DNA of 64,000 nucleotides from Limnohabitans sp. (GTDB lineage: Bacteria; Pseudomonadota; Gammaproteobacteria; Burkholderiales; Burkholderiaceae_C), in the NCBI GenBank assembly GCA_018882835.1, contig VERE01000009.1:16694-80693 (forward strand). Reading direction: 5' to 3'. Shown here in pieces: positions 47,457 through 56,817 of this stretch. A model generated the notes under the pieces. It saw nothing but the letters and a program-made list of their open reading frames with translations, did not search any database and was not told where the DNA came from. A program made the translations under genes and the position numbers. Numbering within the stretch: the first letter of the stretch is position 1; every line of letters begins with the position of its first letter.

Positions 47457-48368
47457 ATGCGCCGAAAAATACCGTCCACACAAGCCTTGATTTGCTTTGA
47501 AGCAGCCGCGAAACATGAGAGTTATACGAAGGCTTCTGAAGAGTTGGCGCTCACACAAAGCGCTGTGTCTCGGCAAATCAGTCTGCTCGAAACTTTTCTT
47601 GGCTTGAAGCTTTTTCGTCGCACCAGGCATGGCGTGAGCCTGACGCCTGCGGGGCAGGCCTACGCCCGCCAAGTGACACAGCGCCTGCAAGGGCTGGAAC
47701 GCGATGCCTTTGAAGCGCTGACACAACAAGGCACAGGCGGACACCTGACCCTGGCCGCCGTGCCCACCTTCACCACCCATTGGCTGATTCCCAAACTGGG
47801 CCGTTTGGCACAACAACACCCTGAGATCACGGTTCACATCGACACCCGAACCCGGCCCTTCCTGTTCGCCGACAGCGCTTTTGACGCCGCGCTGTACACC
47901 GGCACGCCCGAGCAAATTCGCAACTGGCCAGGCACCCGTGCCGACAAATTGATGGATGAGACGGTGGTGCCGGTGTGCAGCCCTGCGCTGCTGCCGCAGG
48001 GCCATGAACTCACACCCGAAGGCCTGCGCGATTTGCCGCTGCTGCAACAGTCCACCCGGCCCGATGGTTGGCGGCACTGGTTTGACGCGCAACAGGTTGA
48101 CGCGCCGCAGGCCGGGCGCGGCCCGCGCTATGAGCTGTTTTCCATGCTGGCCATGGCGGCCACCCACGGCATGGGCGTGGCCCTGATGCCCTTGTTGTTG
48201 ATCCGCGGCGAGTTGGCGCGCGGCGAGTTGGTGGTCGCCTGCCCGCGCCCCTTGGGGGACGAGCGCGCCTACTATCTGATCACACCGGAAACATCGGCAG
48301 GCAACCCCGCACTGGAGCGCTTTCGCAGCTGGGTGCTTCAGGAGGCGGCCGATGCCAGCCGCTTTTGA
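47457..48368 (+). CDS. LysR-family regulator, GcvA-like, next to gcdH
   Basis: A 303-residue LysR protein of the GcvA/AmpR branch ([37 protein letters not shown] at the N-terminus). Its position, divergent from gcdH with 124 bases between, is the usual arrangement of the regulator of glutaryl-CoA dehydrogenase. Its 3' end overlaps the acetoacetyl-CoA synthetase gene by 31 bases on the other strand. Confidence 0.88.
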   Translation: MRRKIPSTQALICFEAAAKHESYTKASEELALTQSAVSRQISLLETFLGLKLFRRTRHGVSLTPAGQAYARQVTQRLQGLERDAFEALTQQGTGGHLTLAAVPTFTTHWLIPKLGRLAQQHPEITVHIDTRTRPFLFADSAFDAALYTGTPEQIRNWPGTRADKLMDETVVPVCSPALLPQGHELTPEGLRDLPLLQQSTRPDGWRHWFDAQQVDAPQAGRGPRYELFSMLAMAATHGMGVALMPLLLIRGELARGELVVACPRPLGDERAYYLITPETSAGNPALERFRSWVLQEAADASRF

Positions 48369-50434
48369 GCCAACGCGATGTACCAGTCCAAGCAGGCCGG
48401 GTTGGCCATCGCATCTCGGTTCAGCACTTTGTCGACGGGCTGGCCCAGGAGCAACTTTTTAATCGGCAGCTCCTGTTTTTTTCCCGACAAGGTGCGCGGG
48501 ATTTCAGCAACCTGAAAAATCTCATCGGGCACGAAGCGCGGGCTAAGCGCCACGCGCACTGCCGCGTTCAAACGTTCCTTCAGGTCATTATCCAGGGCCA
48601 CGCCCCCTCGCAGCACCACAAACAAAGGCATGTAGCTGTCGCGCCCCAGATACTCCAGATCGACCACCATCGAGTCCAGGACTTCTGGCAAAGCCTCCAC
48701 AGCTCGGTACAACTCGCTGGTGCCCATGCGCAGGCCGTGGCGATTGATGGTGGCGTCGCTGCGACCATAGATCACGCAGCGGCCCTCGGGCGTCACTTTG
48801 AGCCAATCGCCATGGCGCCACACGGCGCCATAGGCCGCATCCGCATCACCCCCGCCGGGCTTGCGACCTTGCCCCGCTGGAAACATGTCGAAATAGCTGC
48901 CCAGGTAGCGCTGATGGTCAACATCACCCCAAAAGAAGGGCGGCATGGACGGGACGGGCTGGGTGACCACCAGTTCGCCCACCTCGTCTTCCACCGGTTG
49001 GCCTTGCTCGTTCCAGGCCTCCACGGCCACGCCCAGCAGACGGCATTGCATTTCACCCGCAACCATGGGCAGGTCACGCAGGCCACCGACGAATGCGCCC
49101 GCGTCGGTACCCCCTGAAATATTGCACCACCAAATGTCCGGCGCCTGCACGCCGGCCTGGTCATACACCTTGCGAAACTCGTCGGTGCCCCACTGCTGCA
49201 CTTCGGCACTCAGCGGCGAACCCGTGGTCCCCAAGGCGCGCACCCGGGACAAGCCGGGGTAGGGCGTCAGCGTGACGCCCGCCTTCATGCAATTGGCAAA
49301 GAAAGCGGCGCCCCCGCCAAAGAAGGTCACCTTTTCTTCGGCGGCATAGCGCCACAGCGTGCCCCAGTCTGGCTTGTCCTTGGACCCGCCCGGATTGCCA
49401 TCAAAGATGACGCAGGTGGTGCCACTGAGCAAGCCACTGAGTTGGGCATTCCACATCACCCAGCCGGTGGAGCTGTACCAAAGAAAGCGCTCGCCGAAGG
49501 AGTTGGGCTCGTAACTGCAGGCCACGTCGTAGTGCAGCGACTTGTGCGCCATGCCGTTGAGTACCGTGCCGCCGTGGGTGTGCACAATGGGCTTGGGCAA
49601 ACCGGTGGTCCCACTGGAATACACAATCCACAGCGGGTGGTCGAAGGGCAACCACTGGGGCTGAAATGCGTCCAGGGACGGGTCTTGCTGGTGCACGATG
49701 GTTGCAAAGTCTGCAGTGTCTGGCAAGGCCGGCAGACCCTTGAGGTTTTGGTACACGACCACATGGCTCACGCTGGGCAAAGCGGCGCGCAACTCGGCCA
49801 CCACGCTGGTGCGGTCGTGGTCTTTGGCTCCGTAGGTCACGCCATCGCAGGCAATCAACACCTTGGGGGTAATTTGTTTGAAGCGGTCCAGCACGGCGTT
49901 CGTGCCCATGTCGGGCGCGCACACACTCCAGATCGCGCCCAGGCTGACCACCGCCAGAAAAGCCACCATGGTTTCAGGAATATTGGGCAGGTAGACGGCC
50001 ACACGGTCACCAGGCTGGACACCCTGCGCGCTGAGGTGGCGCGCCATGGCGGCAACCTGGCGCCGCAATTGCGGCCAGGTCATTTCGCGCCGCTGACCCC
50101 GCTCATTGTTGCTGATGATGGCCAATTGCCCGGCGGCATGTGCCGCTTCCACATGCCGCAAAACCTGCTGCGCATAGTTCACCTGTGCGCCTGGAAACCA
50201 CTGCGCCCCGGGCATGGTGTTGCGGGCCAACACCGCGGTGTGGGGCGTGGGAGACTGCAAATCCAGGAAATCCCAGATGCTTTGCCAGAAGGCATCGAGC
50301 TCGGTCACCGACCAGCGCCAGAGGGCTTGGTAATCCTCAAAGTGCAGGCCGCGCTGCTGTGCCAGCCACTGGGTGTAGAGGCGCATTTGCGGCACAAAGG
50401 GCGGGGCGGGGTCAGCGTGGTTTGCAGCATTCAT
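48338..50434 (-). CDS. Acetoacetyl-CoA synthetase
   Basis: A 698-residue AMP-forming ligase that activates acetoacetate to acetoacetyl-CoA, for use of ketone bodies or polyhydroxybutyrate. Adenylation motifs: YSSGTTGLPKPIVHTHGG (P-loop), and the C-terminal RTLSGKKQELPIKKLL with the catalytic lysine; the N-terminal ACAS-like cap and FEDYQALWRWSV fit the acetoacetate type. TAACCT lies six bases before the ATG and there is no ribosome binding site. With gcdH and the LysR gene it forms a short acyl-CoA metabolism block. Confidence 0.88.
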   Translation of the reverse strand: MNAANHADPAPPFVPQMRLYTQWLAQQRGLHFEDYQALWRWSVTELDAFWQSIWDFLDLQSPTPHTAVLARNTMPGAQWFPGAQVNYAQQVLRHVEAAHAAGQLAIISNNERGQRREMTWPQLRRQVAAMARHLSAQGVQPGDRVAVYLPNIPETMVAFLAVVSLGAIWSVCAPDMGTNAVLDRFKQITPKVLIACDGVTYGAKDHDRTSVVAELRAALPSVSHVVVYQNLKGLPALPDTADFATIVHQQDPSLDAFQPQWLPFDHPLWIVYSSGTTGLPKPIVHTHGGTVLNGMAHKSLHYDVACSYEPNSFGERFLWYSSTGWVMWNAQLSGLLSGTTCVIFDGNPGGSKDKPDWGTLWRYAAEEKVTFFGGGAAFFANCMKAGVTLTPYPGLSRVRALGTTGSPLSAEVQQWGTDEFRKVYDQAGVQAPDIWWCNISGGTDAGAFVGGLRDLPMVAGEMQCRLLGVAVEAWNEQGQPVEDEVGELVVTQPVPSMPPFFWGDVDHQRYLGSYFDMFPAGQGRKPGGGDADAAYGAVWRHGDWLKVTPEGRCVIYGRSDATINRHGLRMGTSELYRAVEALPEVLDSMVVDLEYLGRDSYMPLFVVLRGGVALDNDLKERLNAAVRVALSPRFVPDEIFQVAEIPRTLSGKKQELPIKKLLLGQPVDKVLNRDAMANPACLDWYIALAQKRLASAAS

Positions 50435-50440
50435 GCTGCA

Positions 50441-50446
50441 AGGTTA
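50441..50446 (-). promoter_or_regulatory. Weak -10 six bases before the acetoacetyl-CoA synthetase gene
   Basis: On the minus strand TAACCT (3 of 6 matches to TATAAT), then six bases and the ATG at 50434. It follows the spacing of the leaderless group but the hexamer is poor. Confidence 0.25.
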
Positions 50447-50538
50447 GCAGCGTCACCACGTGCTGCCAACGGGCGGCGTTTCGTGAGCGACAGCGCTAGG
50501 GTTACTCCGCTTGCTTGAGGCCTGACGAAACCGGTTCA

Positions 50539-51594
50539 ATGCAAGGCATGCCAGCCACCAATCCTCTCGATGGTTTTGAAGTTTCGCATTCGGCCATCCA
50601 ATGGGTAGGGCATGACTTGCAGCGACCCGAATGCATTTTGGCGGAGCCCAATGGTTGCCTCTGGGTGGCCGACGCGCGCGGTGGCGTCACCCGCATCGAC
50701 CCCGACGGTCAGCAGCACTTCATTGGCCAACAGGCCGACCCGCGCTTTGCTACGGCGCCAACAGCCAGCAACGATGCGGTGGAAGCCAAATTCACCACCG
50801 GCACCCTGCCCAATGGCTTGGCGTTTGCCGCCAATGGCGATATCCTGATTTCCAACTTTGGCACCGACGTGCTCGAGGTCATGACCCGAGACGGCCATAC
50901 CCGCACGCTGTTTGACCGCATCGATGGCCAACCCATCGGCAAGGTGAACTTTGTTTTGCGCGATCGGCGCAACCGCATCTGGCTGACGGTATCGACCCGC
51001 ATGAACCCCTGGACCGCCGCTGCCAGCGCCCGCGTTTGCGATGGCTATGTCGCCGTTGTGGACGAGCGGGGCCTGCGCGTGGTCGCCGACGGCTTTTACT
51101 TCACCAATGAAATTCGGCTGGACGCACGCGAGGAGTGGCTCTACATTGTTGAGACCACCGGGCCGCGCATCAGCCGCATGCGCTTGCAAGAAGGGCCCCA
51201 GGGGGTGCAACTGGTGGACCGCGAAATTTTTGGCCCCTCGCACCTGGGCGGGTTTCCCGATGGCATTGCCTTCGACAGCGCGGGCAACCTCTGGTGCACC
51301 TTGATCATGGTGGATCAACTGATCGCCTTGACGCCGCAAGGGGACAAGCGCCTGCTGCTCGATGATGGCAACCCCGAGGCCTCGCGCAACCTGCTTGGCA
51401 AAATGGCGGCCGGCACCCTGAGCACGGAAGACATGCTGCAGGCGCGCGGCACCCTGGCGCCCTGGATGGCCAGCATCACCTTTGGCGGGCCCGACCTGAA
51501 AACGGTTTACATCGGCAGCCTTATGGGCACCTCGTTGCCGTCTTTTCGCTCCCCTGTGGCGGGGTTGCCCATGGTGCACTGGCCACAAAACTGA
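50539..51594 (+). CDS. SMP-30/gluconolactonase-like beta-propeller protein
   Basis: A 351-residue protein with the repeat pattern of SMP-30/lactonase propellers (LQRPECILAEPNGCLWVADARGGVTRIDPDG, LPNGLAFAANGDILISNFG, HLGGFPDGIAFDSAGNLWCTL). The conserved Glu in RPEC and the Asn in ISNFG match metal-binding positions of lactonases. The start may be ATG 50539 or 50548; neither has a strong ribosome binding site. It precedes a cyclase-family gene by 30 bases, so the pair is probably a small catabolic operon. The substrate is unknown. Confidence 0.75.
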   Translation: MQGMPATNPLDGFEVSHSAIQWVGHDLQRPECILAEPNGCLWVADARGGVTRIDPDGQQHFIGQQADPRFATAPTASNDAVEAKFTTGTLPNGLAFAANGDILISNFGTDVLEVMTRDGHTRTLFDRIDGQPIGKVNFVLRDRRNRIWLTVSTRMNPWTAAASARVCDGYVAVVDERGLRVVADGFYFTNEIRLDAREEWLYIVETTGPRISRMRLQEGPQGVQLVDREIFGPSHLGGFPDGIAFDSAGNLWCTLIMVDQLIALTPQGDKRLLLDDGNPEASRNLLGKMAAGTLSTEDMLQARGTLAPWMASITFGGPDLKTVYIGSLMGTSLPSFRSPVAGLPMVHWPQN

Positions 51595-51624
51595 CCCTCA
51601 ACCCCTGTTGACTCCGGAGACCTC

Positions 51625-52434
51625 ATGACACGCCGATTTGTCGATCTGTCGATCTTTCTTGAAAACGATGTGGTCAGCGACCCGCCTGCTTTCGCCCCCA
51701 AAATCGAATACTTCACCCATGAGAACACTGTGTCGCAAATAGAGCCTTTTTTCCCAGGCTTGCAAAAAGGCGACCTGCCCGACGGGGAAGGCTGGGCAGT
51801 GGAGTTTGTTCAGCTCTCCACGCACAACGGCACACACCTCGATGCGCCTTACCACTTTCATTCCACCATGGACAAAGCCTTGGGCGAGAAAAAGCCTGCC
51901 ATCGCCATCCATGATGTACCCTTGGAGTGGTGTTTTCAACCGGGCGTGAAGCTGGACTTTCGCCATTTCGCCGACGGCTATGTGGTCACCGCTGCGGATG
52001 TCGAAGCGGAGCTTCAACGCATCGGCCACACCCTGAAACCCCTGGAAATCGTGGTCATCAACACACGCGCAGGCCTGCGCTATGGCCAGTCCGATTACGT
52101 GGCCAGCGGCTGTGGCATGGGCTACGAGGCCACCATGTACCTGTTAGAGCGCGGCGTGCGCTTGACCGGCACGGACGCCTGGAGCTGGGATGCCCCATTT
52201 GTGCACACCGCCAAAAAGTACGGCGAGACCCAGGACGCCTCGCTGATTTGGGAGGGCCACAAAGCGGGCCGTGACATTGGCTACTGCCACCTTGAAAAAT
52301 TGCACAACCTGGAAGCGCTGCCCGCCAGCGGGTTTTACATCAGCTGTTTCCCGCACAAGATTCGGGGCGCCTCGGCGGGCTGGACGCGCGCGGTCGCCAT
52401 TTTTGACGAGGCGCTCAACGCCAGCAGCACGTGA
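51625..52434 (+). CDS. Cyclase-family (kynurenine formamidase-like) metal hydrolase
   Basis: A 269-residue member of the cyclase/kynurenine formamidase family. The metal-binding motif is HNGTHLDAPYHF, with further conserved stretches VVINTRAGLRYGQSDYVASGCGMGYEA and GTDAWSWDAPF. These enzymes open amide or lactone-like bonds. CCGGAGA precedes the ATG. It is the second gene after the SMP-30-like protein; it could act on a ring-opened or lactone intermediate, but nothing pins this down. Confidence 0.82.
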   Translation: MTRRFVDLSIFLENDVVSDPPAFAPKIEYFTHENTVSQIEPFFPGLQKGDLPDGEGWAVEFVQLSTHNGTHLDAPYHFHSTMDKALGEKKPAIAIHDVPLEWCFQPGVKLDFRHFADGYVVTAADVEAELQRIGHTLKPLEIVVINTRAGLRYGQSDYVASGCGMGYEATMYLLERGVRLTGTDAWSWDAPFVHTAKKYGETQDASLIWEGHKAGRDIGYCHLEKLHNLEALPASGFYISCFPHKIRGASAGWTRAVAIFDEALNASST

Positions 52435-52438
52435 AGCG

Positions 52439-53011
52439 TCAAGCCGCACCGCCGGCTTGGCCTTTCATGCGCTCGCTGCGCCAATACACATCGTCGCCAC
52501 CGTTCACCCGGTTCAACACTCTGGCCAGCACAAACATGAGGTCACTCAAGCGGTTCAAGTATTGGCGCGGGGTGTCTTGCAAGGCCTCTTCGTTTCCCAA
52601 GGCCACGACCGCCCGCTCGGCACGCCGTGCCACCGTGCGGCACACATGCGACAGCGCGGCCCCGCGCGTGCCCGCGGGCAAGATGAACTCTTCCAGGCGC
52701 GGCAATTGTTCGTTGTACAGCGCCAAGGCCTGGTCCAACGCCAACACCGCCTCCGCCTTGAGCAACTCAAAGCCGGGGATGGACAACTCGCCGCCCAGAT
52801 TGAACAGCTGATGCTGAATTTCCACCAACAAGTCCCGCACATCCTGCGGCATGTCCTCGCAAAGCAAGACGCCCATGTTGGAGTTCAACTCGTCGACTTC
52901 GCCCATGGCGTGAACGCGCAAGCTGTTCTTGGACACCCGCTGGTTGTTGCCCAAGCCAGTGGTGCCGTTGTCCCCGGTTCGGGTTGCAATTTGGGTCAGG
53001 CGGTTGCCCAT
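52439..53011 (-). CDS. Cob(I)alamin adenosyltransferase, PduO type
   Basis: A 190-residue ATP:cob(I)alamin adenosyltransferase that makes adenosylcobalamin. The nucleotide-binding N-terminus TRTGDNGTTGLGNNQRVSK and the late motif RLSDLMFVLARVLNR are diagnostic. AAGGAGTG precedes the ATG. It is divergent from the TauE/SafE gene. Adenosylcobalamin would serve a mutase elsewhere; the split MetH in this window uses methylcobalamin instead. Confidence 0.92.
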   Translation of the reverse strand: MGNRLTQIATRTGDNGTTGLGNNQRVSKNSLRVHAMGEVDELNSNMGVLLCEDMPQDVRDLLVEIQHQLFNLGGELSIPGFELLKAEAVLALDQALALYNEQLPRLEEFILPAGTRGAALSHVCRTVARRAERAVVALGNEEALQDTPRQYLNRLSDLMFVLARVLNRVNGGDDVYWRSERMKGQAGGAA

Positions 53012-53069
53012 GCGTTCACTCCTTCAAGATGCCGTATTGTCCCAAGTCTTGCGCTGACCTTGAGGCCTT

Positions 53070-53828
53070 ATGTTTGAAATCATTTATCCCGTCGCTGTCA
53101 TTGCCCTGGGCTTCTTTGTGTTGGGTGTCACCGGCTTTGGTTCGGCCTTGGTGATTGTGCCTCTGTTGAGTTGGCAATGGCCACTGGCCCAGGTGGTCCC
53201 CCTGGTGTTGTTGCTTGATTTCGGGGGCTGCCTGTTGTTGGGTGGCTTGCAGTGGGAGCGGATCGAGGCACGCCTGTTGCTGCGCTTGCTGCCCTGGTTG
53301 CTGGGCGGTGCAGGTTTGGGTTGGCTGGTGATGCAGCAGCCGACTTGGGCCAGCAGCCCGCTTTTGTTGCTGGTCTTGGGCGGCTATGTCATTTGGGTAG
53401 GGGTGCGAGGCTTGCGACAAACCATTGCAAGCCAGCACTCACTCTTTAGGAGTCCTATATTCAGTGGCCTGTTGGCTGGCTTGATTGAAGTGATTTTTGG
53501 CACCTCGGGTCCCGTCATGGTCGGTCACTTGGTGACACGGTTCAGCGACGCGCACACCCTTCGGGTGAATATTTCGGCGGCCTTGCTGCTGTTGTCCGGA
53601 TTGGCCAGCATGGTGATGGGGCTGGCCGGGCGCTTGTCCTCACCCGTGCTTGGCGCCTGGCTGCCCGGTTTGGCGCTGACCGCCCTGATCAGTTTGTTGC
53701 TCGGCCATCGGCTGGCGCACCGTTTGCCGGCGGCCAAGTTGCGCCAGGCCATCTTGGGCTTGCTGATTCTCAGTGGCTTGTCGCTGCTGGCACAAGTCGC
53801 CCATGCAAGCCTGGGCCGGTCTTCGTAG
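53070..53828 (+). CDS. TauE/SafE-family membrane permease
   Basis: A 252-residue membrane protein with about eight hydrophobic segments and the repeated G-F-G/S-G type stretches (GVTGFGSALVIVPLL, LLAGLIEVIFGTSGPVM) of the TauE/SafE family, which exports sulfite, sulfoacetate or other anions. GAGG precedes the ATG. It ends 31 bases before the D-lactate dehydrogenase-like gene, probably in one operon. It is 27 kb from the sulfonate-like cluster, so a joint role in sulfite efflux is only speculation. Confidence 0.83.
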   Translation: MFEIIYPVAVIALGFFVLGVTGFGSALVIVPLLSWQWPLAQVVPLVLLLDFGGCLLLGGLQWERIEARLLLRLLPWLLGGAGLGWLVMQQPTWASSPLLLLVLGGYVIWVGVRGLRQTIASQHSLFRSPIFSGLLAGLIEVIFGTSGPVMVGHLVTRFSDAHTLRVNISAALLLLSGLASMVMGLAGRLSSPVLGAWLPGLALTALISLLLGHRLAHRLPAAKLRQAILGLLILSGLSLLAQVAHASLGRSS

Positions 53829-53859
53829 AATCAGCCTTCACTCTGGATTGGAGAACCGC

Positions 53860-55284
53860 ATGAATGCCCCCGCCGCTTTGAACCATTTGGTGCCCGACGT
53901 TGCGCAACGTGAGGTTCCTGCCGCCCTGATCGCAGCCCTCCAAGCTCAATTTGGTGACCGGTTTTCAACCGCGATGGCGGTGCGCGAGCAGCATGGCCGC
54001 GATGAGTCTTCCTTTCAAGTGCCCCCGCCTGCGGGCGTGGTATTCGCGCAAAGCACGGCCGATGTGGCTGCCGCTGTGGCGCTGGCCAACCAGCACCGCG
54101 TGCCGGTGATTCCTTTTGGCGTGGGCTCCTCGCTGGAAGGGCACTTGCTCGCTGTTCAGGGAGGCATCAGCCTGGATGTGAGCCGCATGAACAAAGTGCT
54201 GTCCATCAATGCCGAAGACTTGACCGTCACCGTGCAGCCCGGCGTCACCCGCAAGCAGCTCAACGAAGAAATCAAAAGCACTGGCCTGTTTTTCCCCATT
54301 GATCCTGGCGCCGACGCCTCCATTGGTGGCATGAGTGCCACCCGCGCCAGCGGCACCAACGCCGTTCGTTACGGCACCATGCGTGACAACGTACTGGCGC
54401 TGGAAGTGGTCACCGCCAGCGGCGAAGTGATTCGCACAGGCTCACGGGCCAAAAAATCCAGCGCAGGCTACGACCTGACGCGGCTGTTTGTGGGCAGCGA
54501 AGGCACACTGGGCGTGATCACCGAAGTTACCGTGAAACTGTATCCCTTGCCGGAGGCGGTGTCGGCAGCGATCTGCTCCTTCCCCTCTTTGGAAGCAGCG
54601 GTTCACACCACGATTCAAACGATTCAATTGGGCGTGCCGATTGCGCGCGTGGAATTGATCGATGTGAACAGCGTGCGCTTGGTCAACAACTATTCGAAAC
54701 TCACGCTGAAAGAGCAGCCCTTGTTGCTGATGGAGTTCCATGGTTCGCCGGCCAGCGTGAAAGAACAAGCCGAAACGGTGCAGGCGATTGCCTCGGACAA
54801 CGGTGGCGAGTCGTTTGAATGGGCCTCCACCCCCGAAGAGCGCACCCGCTTGTGGACAGCGCGACACAACTCGTATTTCGCAGCGGTTCAGTCGCGTCCT
54901 GGCTGTCGTTGCATCAGCACCGATACCTGTGTGCCCATCAGCCGATTGGCGGACTGCCTGCTCGACTCCGTGGCCGAAGCCGATGCCAGCGGCATTCCTT
55001 ACTTCCTGGTAGGCCATGTGGGTGACGGCAACTTCCACTTTGGCTACCTGATCGACCCCAACAGCGCCGAAGAGCGCGCCACCGCCGAAGCGCTCAACCA
55101 CAAGCTGGTCAGCCGCGCCCTGAGCCTGGAGGGCACCTGCACGGGTGAGCATGGCATCGGCCTGCACAAGATCGAGTTCCTGGTGAACGAGGCAGGCGCC
55201 GGCGCCGTCGAGATGATGCGCACCCTCAAGCGCGCCCTTGACCCGAACAACATCATGAACCCTGGGAAAATTTTCACCCTCTAA
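53860..55284 (+). CDS. FAD-linked oxidase, D-lactate dehydrogenase (cytochrome) type
   Basis: A 474-residue flavoprotein with an N-terminal PCMH FAD-binding domain (PFGVGSSLEGHLLAVQGGISLDVSRM, GADASIGGMSATRASGTNAVRYGTM) and a C-terminal FAD-oxidase domain. GHVGDGNFHFGYLIDP supplies metal-binding histidines and EGTCTGEHGIGLHKIEFL is the family's ending. It most resembles LDHD-type D-2-hydroxyacid dehydrogenases that pass electrons to the respiratory chain; glycolate or other hydroxyacids are alternatives. GGAG precedes ATG 53860. Confidence 0.88.
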   Translation: MNAPAALNHLVPDVAQREVPAALIAALQAQFGDRFSTAMAVREQHGRDESSFQVPPPAGVVFAQSTADVAAAVALANQHRVPVIPFGVGSSLEGHLLAVQGGISLDVSRMNKVLSINAEDLTVTVQPGVTRKQLNEEIKSTGLFFPIDPGADASIGGMSATRASGTNAVRYGTMRDNVLALEVVTASGEVIRTGSRAKKSSAGYDLTRLFVGSEGTLGVITEVTVKLYPLPEAVSAAICSFPSLEAAVHTTIQTIQLGVPIARVELIDVNSVRLVNNYSKLTLKEQPLLLMEFHGSPASVKEQAETVQAIASDNGGESFEWASTPEERTRLWTARHNSYFAAVQSRPGCRCISTDTCVPISRLADCLLDSVAEADASGIPYFLVGHVGDGNFHFGYLIDPNSAEERATAEALNHKLVSRALSLEGTCTGEHGIGLHKIEFLVNEAGAGAVEMMRTLKRALDPNNIMNPGKIFTL

Positions 55285-55369
55285 ACAACGCCATCGCCAC
55301 GCCCAACGGGTCGCGGCGACCCTGCTCCGACGCAGGTACGCTGCGCTACTCACACGATGGCGGGGAGGG

Positions 55370-56290
55370 TCAGGTGGCGTTGCGCAGTTTATCGATCAGT
55401 CCGTTGAGCTCCTCCAGGGAGCCGAATTGAATGGCGACTTCGCCCATTTCTTCCACACGGCCGTAGCGCTTGACGCGCTTTTTGATGCGAACGTCCACCT
55501 CTGCTGTCAGCAGATCTGAGAGTTCTTCTTCCACACGGCGCAAATCGCGGGACTTTTCTTTCTTGGGTTTGGGTGACACGAGTTGAAACTCTGCGCCGAG
55601 CTTTTTCACCAAGCGCTCGGCGTCACGCACCGACATTTGTTGGGCCGCAATTTGATGGGCCGCGGTGATTTGTGCGGCTTTGTCCAAAGAGAGCAGGGCG
55701 CGTGCATGGCCCATGTCGAGGTCGCCCGCCATCAACAAAGTTTGAACGGGCTCGGCCAGGTTCAACAAGCGCAACAAATTGGAAGCGGCGCTGCGTGAGC
55801 GACCCACGGCTTGCGCGGCTTGTTCATGGGTCAAGCCAAACTCTTTGACCAGGCGTTGCAAGCCCTGAGCTTCCTCCAAGGGGTTCAGGTCTTCGCGCTG
55901 AATGTTTTCAATCAGGGCCATGGCGGCGGCAGACTCATCGGGCACATCGCGCACCAGCACTGGCACAGCATCCAGGCCGGCCAGGCGCGAGGCGCGAAAA
56001 CGGCGCTCACCGGCAATGATCTCGTACTTGCCAGCGTTCTCGCCTTTCGTCAGTTGGCGAACCAGGATGGGCTGCATGATGCCTTGTGCTTTGATGCTCT
56101 CGGCCAGTTCGTACAAGGCGCCCTCATCCATGCGGGTGCGCGGTTGGTACTCACCGGGCACCAAGTCCGACAAGGCCAAAACAGACGGTTGGCCATTGGC
56201 GGCGCCTGCCGATACAGACACCTCTTCGGCTTTGGGTCCGAGCAGGGCTTCCAGTCCGCGGCCTAGGCCCTTGGGTTTTTTCGTGACCAT
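55370..56290 (-). CDS. parB: Chromosome-partitioning protein ParB
   Basis: A 306-residue CTPase that loads at parS and spreads. N-terminal KGLGRGLEALLG is the ParA-contact region; GEYQPRTRM and GERRFRASRLAG are the boxes of the CTP-binding domain; the helix-turn-helix is FGLTHEQAAQAVGRSRSAASNLLRLL. Start chosen at MVTKKPKGLGRG (56290); an upstream Met at 56329 would add 13 unusual residues and overlap the preceding gene. It is the last gene of the mnmG-rsmG-lysE-parA-(hydrolase)-parB series. Three parS-like sites lie 2-3 kb away in rsmG and mnmG. Confidence 0.95.
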   Translation of the reverse strand: MVTKKPKGLGRGLEALLGPKAEEVSVSAGAANGQPSVLALSDLVPGEYQPRTRMDEGALYELAESIKAQGIMQPILVRQLTKGENAGKYEIIAGERRFRASRLAGLDAVPVLVRDVPDESAAAMALIENIQREDLNPLEEAQGLQRLVKEFGLTHEQAAQAVGRSRSAASNLLRLLNLAEPVQTLLMAGDLDMGHARALLSLDKAAQITAAHQIAAQQMSVRDAERLVKKLGAEFQLVSPKPKKEKSRDLRRVEEELSDLLTAEVDVRIKKRVKRYGRVEEMGEVAIQFGSLEELNGLIDKLRNAT

Positions 56291-56306
56291 CGGATGTCTT
56301 TCTTTT

Positions 56307-56813
56307 TCAGTTCGTTTCAATGAGTTCATGGGTTTGGGACTGCAAGCTGTCCCAGCCCGCCGGCCAGGCAGGCTCGTCGCTGTCGGGCCCGGTCATCGAC
56401 ACGATCCGCGCCCCCCAGTCTTGTACCGGTGCGCCTGCTTCGGCGGCAATCGACCAAGCCGGAAAAGGCATCGGTTTTCGCACCACTGGGAACCAACTTG
56501 GCAAACGAGCCTTGTCCTCGGCGCGCGCCAGGGCCGGTGTCGCCACCAACCACGCAGCCAGGACGCGGTTCGTGAGCCTGGAGTGTGCGGCCCAAGCCGC
56601 GACCAAATGGCAGGCCAGTTGGTCCGCCACCAGCACCACGCGGGGATGGCGCAGCACCATTTCTTCCAGCTGCATCATCCAGTCGCCCCGCAAAGGTCGA
56701 TGCCAGTCGTGTTGTTGGACCTGCTCCACACCATGCAAAAGTGCCCAGTGCTGGAGCCAGAGGCTGGGCACGCCTGAGCGCCCATCCGGCAGACCCAAGA
56801 GATGCCATGTCAT
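56307..56813 (-). CDS. RBBP9/YdeN-like alpha/beta-hydrolase without catalytic residues
   Basis: A 168-residue protein resembling bacterial RBBP9-type serine hydrolases: LWLQHWALL, QHDWHRPLRGDW and the terminal WPAGW segment are kept. The nucleophile elbow, normally AHSLG, reads ADQLA, so the serine is Gln65. The segment that normally carries the acid (SSDDPYC-like) is absent, which shortens the protein by roughly 15 residues, and the GHIN histidine is replaced by TGPD. All three catalytic positions are therefore lost while the frame is open, so it is probably a pseudoenzyme. It lies four bases after parA and 16 bases before parB, within the segregation operon. Confidence 0.7.
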   Translation of the reverse strand: MTWHLLGLPDGRSGVPSLWLQHWALLHGVEQVQQHDWHRPLRGDWMMQLEEMVLRHPRVVLVADQLACHLVAAWAAHSRLTNRVLAAWLVATPALARAEDKARLPSWFPVVRKPMPFPAWSIAAEAGAPVQDWGARIVSMTGPDSDEPAWPAGWDSLQSQTHELIETN

Positions 56814-56817
56814 GCCC

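Noticed and set aside
53070..53828. TauE/SafE permease as part of the sulfonate-like cluster
   Set aside because: It is 27 kb away, next to a D-lactate dehydrogenase-like gene, and the family transports several anions; only a speculative link remains.
55285..55369. Inverted repeat CGCCATCG/CGATGGCG between the D-lactate dehydrogenase-like gene and parB
   Set aside because: The arms are eight bases with a 58-base loop and no T-tract; too weak to call a terminator or mobile-element remnant.
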